Source: Deinococcus sp. (lineage in GTDB: Bacteria > Deinococcota > Deinococci > Deinococcales > Deinococcaceae). Taken from it: a stretch of 5,247 nucleotides of DNA. Under the pieces are notes generated by a model, which was not told where the DNA came from, searched no databases, and saw nothing but the letters and a program-made list of their open reading frames with translations. Position numbers and translations under genes: made by a program. Shown in pieces: positions 1 through 5,247 of the stretch. The DNA lies in assembly GCA_030524065.1 (NCBI GenBank), contig JAUNHF010000141.1, positions 1 to 5,247 on the forward strand. Reading direction: 5' to 3'. Within the stretch, counting starts at the first letter, position 1, and each line of letters begins with the position of its first letter.

Positions 1-203
1 GGCTGGAGCCCGGCGGCACGTTGCTGCTGGTTCACTGGACCCCGCTGGTCCACGACTACCCGCAGACCGGCGACGCGGTGCATGAGGCTGCGCTGGCCCG
101 CGTGGGCCGGGGGCTAGCGCACCTGCACGCCGAGCGTCATGGCAATGCAGAGCAGGGCTACCGGCTGGACGTGTTTCAGCGGACCGTAGACGCAGGCAGC
201 TGA
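1..203 (+). CDS. NodS-like SAM-dependent methyltransferase, C-terminal part (5' end outside window)
   Basis: The frame is open from the first complete codon at base 3 and stops at TGA 201-203, giving the last 66 residues. The visible part begins LEPGGTLLLVHW, which looks like the post-motif strand of a class I Rossmann methyltransferase, followed by DYPQTGDAVHEA and, near the end, GYRLDVFQR. This combination of an HW strand end, a YPxTGDxVH segment and a YRLDVFxR C-terminus is what I know from NodS-type (nodulation protein S-like) methyltransferases. In many bacteria these sit beside a family 2 glycosyltransferase, a PIG-L deacetylase and an acyl-CoA dehydrogenase. The SAM-binding GxGxG motif would lie upstream of the window, so substrate and activity cannot be judged. 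The last 28 bases overlap the 3' end of the opposite-strand GT2 frame. A different class I methyltransferase subfamily is possible. Confidence 0.75.
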   Translation, partial: LEPGGTLLLVHWTPLVHDYPQTGDAVHEAALARVGRGLAHLHAERHGNAEQGYRLDVFQRTVDAGS

Positions 204-1312
204 GCCTGGGCACGGGCCAGAGCCAGCTCGGCCCGCACCTCTGCCAGCGCCTGCTCCACCGGCACCGCTGGGAACACCCTGCTCCACTCACCGCCGGCCA
301 CCTGCGCTGCGTGCGCCTGCTCTAAGGCTTGTCCGAAATAAGGGCACTCCAGCGCTGCCCACAGGGCGCCCAGCGGCACCCGCCACAGCTGCGCCAGCGC
401 CGGGCCAGCAGGTTCACCCAGCCAGGCCCGGCGCAGCCCCGCTTCGGCCCGCGCCAAGGCCGCCACTTCGCGGCCACTGGGCACCCGCCAGGAGTGCGGG
501 CCAGCCGCCCACTCCTGCAACTGGGTGGACAGCCCCACTGCCACCCGCCCAGAGCGCCGCGCCGAAGTGTAGACCCGCGCCGCCGGCGTATGACGCAGCG
601 TGAAGTCCCGCTGCCGCAGGGCCCGGACCAGCGCCATGTCTTCAAGCGCAGGCACATCAGGAATGCCGCCCACCGCCCGGTAAGCGGCCACGGTCAGCGC
701 CAGACTGGCCCCGAAATGTTGCCAGTGGTGCGGCCAGGGGTCGGCAGGGTAGGGGTTCAGACTGGCCGTGAGCGACACCGCCCACAAGCTTTAGACGCTG
801 TCCAGCAGATGTGTGCGGCGTGCGGCCGGCGGCAGGGCCGCGCGCTCGGCCGGGTCCAGCAGGATGCGGCCAGCGCTCGCCTGGGCCTGACCCGACCGCA
901 GCGGCGCGGTGAGCTGCCACAGCCAGTCAGGCGCCGGCTGGGTATCGGCGTCGGTGCTGACGATCACGCCGCCTTCACCGGCCACCTGCGCGGCCCAGTT
1001 CAGCGCCCGGCGGCGCGCCTCTACCACACCGCCCTGCGCCGCGCTCCAGCGTTCATCGCGCACCGCCAGCTGGAGCTGCGGCCACTGCTCCGCTTCGTGG
1101 CGGGCCAGGGCAGCGGTCTGGTCGGTGGTGTTGTTGACCAGCAGCACTGCCTGCACGGCCAGGGGGCGGCCCAAACCGTCCCGCTGCCCCGCCAAGGCCC
1201 GCAGCGCTGCGCGGATGTCCGGCTCTTCATTCCGGGCGGGCAGGGCGACGACAGTGGCCGGGTGCAGGGCAGAAGCGGAAGACAGGGAAAGGGCGAAACG
1301 AGCTACGGACAC
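176..1312 (-). pseudogene. Family 2 glycosyltransferase interrupted by an in-frame TAA stop
   Basis: A single minus-strand frame runs from GTG at 1312-1310 to a stop at 178-176, about 377 sense codons. TAA at 793-791 (codon 174) breaks it. Both halves are in the same frame, so this is a nonsense change and not a frameshift. The first half has GT2 features: VVALPARNEE at residues 21-30 (nucleotide-binding start of the GT-A fold), VLLVNNTTDQT around 56-66, and STDADTQPAPDW at 119-130, which carries the DxD metal/nucleotide-sugar motif. The second half holds DPWPHHWQHFGASLA near 191-205 and the ALEDMAL segment (E224, D225), the usual acidic catalytic-base region. The protein needs both halves, because the stop separates the donor-binding DxD from the ED motif. 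The break falls before LWAVSLTASLNP, where I would expect a Tyr-type residue, so one base change such as TAC to TAA is enough. The downstream half has only a TTG start (787) and no ribosome binding site. GT2 proteins of this kind accompany NodS-like methyltransferases, which fits the neighbour. Alternatives are a sequencing error or stop readthrough. Confidence 0.8.
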
Positions 1313-1403
1313 GGACTGTCTAGTGTAGCCAGACCGCTGCCCGAGGGGTGCAACTCTGCCAGCAGGTGCACTGGCTCAATCCTGAGGCAATTTTAATCAA
1401 ACG

Positions 1404-1441
1404 CCAACAACAGGAAAATCTGACTTTCGATCTGTTGTGGG
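1404..1441. repeat. Imperfect 10-bp inverted repeat upstream of the Galf operon
   Basis: CCAACAACAG (1404-1413) and CTGTTGTGGG (1432-1441) are inverted complements at nine of ten positions, the exception being the 1406/1439 pair. Seven consecutive pairs are perfect (1407-1413 with 1432-1438). Inside the arms, GAAA (1414-1417) can pair with TTTC (1425-1428). The whole could form a bulged hairpin in RNA, or a dyad site for a DNA-binding protein. It lies about 80-115 bases before the glycosyltransferase start. It has no T tract, so it is not a typical terminator. Confidence 0.4.
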
Positions 1442-1447
1442 CAGAGT

Positions 1448-1461
1448 AGTTTTAGAAAACT
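1448..1461. repeat. Short AT-rich palindrome AGTTTT-AG-AAAACT, possible operator
   Basis: AGTTTT (1448-1453) and AAAACT (1456-1461) are perfect inverted complements separated by two bases. The loop is too small for a stable RNA hairpin, so a dyad protein-binding site is the more sensible reading. It overlaps the -10-like TAGTTT (1447-1452) and ends 57 bases before the ATG of the glycosyltransferase gene. No regulator is encoded in the window, and chance occurrence in AT-rich DNA is possible. Confidence 0.3.
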
Positions 1462-1506
1462 TCGGTCCTCACCTGGCCGTCGCCTCAAGCAAATATCCCT
1501 CACGAA

Positions 1507-1512
1507 AAGGAG
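1507..1512 (+). promoter_or_regulatory. Ribosome binding site for the TuaH-like glycosyltransferase
   Basis: AAGGAG sits six bases before ATG 1519-1521, a strong Shine-Dalgarno match that fixes this start. Confidence 0.85.
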
Positions 1513-1518
1513 TCCGTC

Positions 1519-3928
<2,410 letters not shown>

Positions 3929-3950
3929 GCGCTCTCTGCGCCGAACGGGC

Positions 3951-3980
3951 GGGCGCGGCGGGCGATTACCTGCCGCGCCC
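3951..3980 (+). terminator. Probable intrinsic terminator of the glycosyltransferase-glf operon
   Basis: GGGCGCGGCGGG (3951-3962) pairs with CCTGCCGCGCCC (3969-3980) to give a 12-bp stem with one G-U pair and a 6-base loop, CGATTA. It starts 23 bases after the glf stop. The following bases are only moderately T-rich (CTGTTCCTGC), so termination may be partial or need a factor. The nearly perfect GC stem right after the last operon gene is otherwise typical. Confidence 0.7.
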
Positions 3981-4024
3981 CTGTTCCTGCCCTCACCTGG
4001 ACTTCTTCTGCCGCCCGGAAGTGA

Positions 4025-4029
4025 AAGGA
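4025..4029 (+). promoter_or_regulatory. Ribosome binding site for the FRG-domain gene
   Basis: AAGGA lies eight bases before ATG 4038-4040 and supports that start. No recognisable promoter is visible between the hairpin ending at 3980 and this site, so transcription could come from read-through or from a promoter I cannot identify. Confidence 0.7.
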
Positions 4030-4037
4030 CGTGCCCC

Positions 4038-4985
<948 letters not shown>

Positions 4986-5005
4986 GGCGGGGGGAGCGGC
5001 AGGCG

Positions 5006-5247
5006 TCAGGACACCGCGCTGCCCTCACCCACCGTGTGGTACTCGCCGGAGTCAATGATCTCGCGGATGGCCTGCACGGTGGCGCTCACGTCGTCTTCAT
5101 TGTTGTAAAAGGCAACCGGGGCCAGGCGCAGGATGCCCGGTTCGCGGTAGTCGGGAATGATACCGCGTGACCGCAGCGCCAGCGACACTTCCCGGTTGTG
5201 CGCCCACTGCAAGGAGATGTGCCCGCCGCGCTCGGCCTCGGCGCGGG
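5006..5247 (-). CDS. kynU: Kynureninase, C-terminal part (5' end outside window)
   Basis: The minus-strand frame is open from the window edge to TGA at 5008-5006, giving about the last 79 residues. Kynureninase is a PLP enzyme that cleaves kynurenine to anthranilate and alanine (or 3-hydroxykynurenine to 3-hydroxyanthranilate) in tryptophan catabolism. The C-terminal domain signature is clear: ERGGHISLQW, then ALRSRGIIPDYREP, then ILRLAPVAFYNN and a final helix EDDVSATVQAIREII. The RGGH segment and the RGIIPDxREP...RLAPVAxYN block are characteristic of this family among aminotransferase-class-V proteins. The PLP-binding lysine is outside the window. An internal TTG at 5212 is not a real start, because the family signature continues upstream of it. 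The gene converges on the FRG gene with 20 bases between their stops and no clear shared terminator. Confidence 0.93.
   Translation of the reverse strand, partial: RAEAERGGHISLQWAHNREVSLALRSRGIIPDYREPGILRLAPVAFYNNEDDVSATVQAIREIIDSGEYHTVGEGSAVS

Larger units (their letters stand above)
1313..1518. promoter_or_regulatory. Divergent intergenic region with AT-rich core, probable promoters in both directions
   Basis: This is the only spacer between divergently transcribed genes in the window. Its core, about 1388-1460, is clearly richer in A+T than the surrounding DNA. On the minus strand TAAAAT (1395-1390) resembles a -10 box, and TACACT (1327-1322) lies nine bases before the GT2 GTG start. The latter could fit the leaderless TANNNT arrangement common in Deinococcus. 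On the plus strand TTTAAT (1392-1397) and TAGTTT (1447-1452) resemble -10 boxes. None has a good TTGACA partner at 16-18 bases, so no individual promoter is assigned. Two inverted repeats lie in the same core and are listed separately. Confidence 0.4.

Noticed and set aside
176..787. Second half of the GT2 as an independent gene starting at TTG 787
   Set aside because: There is no ribosome binding site before 787. The product would lack the nucleotide-binding and DxD half of the fold. It is in the same frame as the upstream half, which points to one interrupted gene.
1322..1353. TTGCAC (1353-1348) and TACACT (1327-1322) on the minus strand as a -35/-10 promoter for the GT2
   Set aside because: The spacer is 20 bases, outside the usual 16-18, so I do not assign a promoter. 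The TACACT alone is mentioned as a possible leaderless -10 element.
329..1396. Plus-strand open frame of 355 codons across the GT2 region
   Set aside because: It is exactly antisense to the GT2, is Arg/Gln/Pro/His-rich, shows no family motif and starts without a ribosome binding site. Long antisense frames are expected in GC-rich coding DNA. The GT2 motifs on the other strand explain the region.

Overview
The window is GC-rich bacterial DNA with strong G/C preference at third codon positions and a mixture of ATG and GTG starts. The UDP-galactopyranose mutase is the best taxonomic marker. Its catalytic residues fall at a constant +15 offset from those I recall for the structurally studied Deinococcus radiodurans enzyme (W184, R198, R305, H88 and H109 correspond to W199, R213, R320, H103 and H124 here). 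The genus Deinococcus, or a close relative, is therefore the most likely source. This is inference from recalled family features, with no database search behind it.

Layout. (1) Bases 1-203, plus strand: the last 66 codons of a NodS-like SAM-dependent methyltransferase. (2) Bases 176-1312, minus strand: a family 2 glycosyltransferase reading frame that overlaps the methyltransferase tail to tail. It is cut in two by a single in-frame TAA at codon 174, so it is annotated as a pseudogene or nonsense allele. (3) Bases 1313-1518: a divergent intergenic region with an AT-rich core and two inverted repeats. (4) Bases 1519-3928, plus strand: a two-gene operon of a TuaH-like GT-B glycosyltransferase and glf, with an 8-base overlap. 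A 12-bp hairpin that looks like an intrinsic terminator follows glf. (5) Bases 4038-4985, plus strand: a stand-alone FRG-domain protein. (6) Bases 5006-5247, minus strand: the C-terminal end of kynureninase, converging on the FRG gene with 20 bases between the stops.

How the genes work together. Glf makes UDP-galactofuranose from UDP-galactopyranose. The coupled glycosyltransferase is a reasonable candidate to use it, or another nucleotide sugar, in a cell-surface polysaccharide or glycolipid. The interrupted GT2 and the methyltransferase look like the end of a second, separate glycoconjugate cluster. The FRG gene has its own ribosome binding site, lies beyond the terminator and has no visible partner. 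FRG domains occur in proteins associated with phage defence, so it is the least understood intact gene here. Kynureninase belongs to tryptophan catabolism and is unrelated.

I found no convincing novel multi-gene system, CRISPR array, tRNA, rRNA or insertion sequence. The observations most worth following up are the nonsense-split GT2, the orphan FRG gene, the inverted repeats upstream of the Galf operon, and the hairpin-bearing N-terminal extension of glf.
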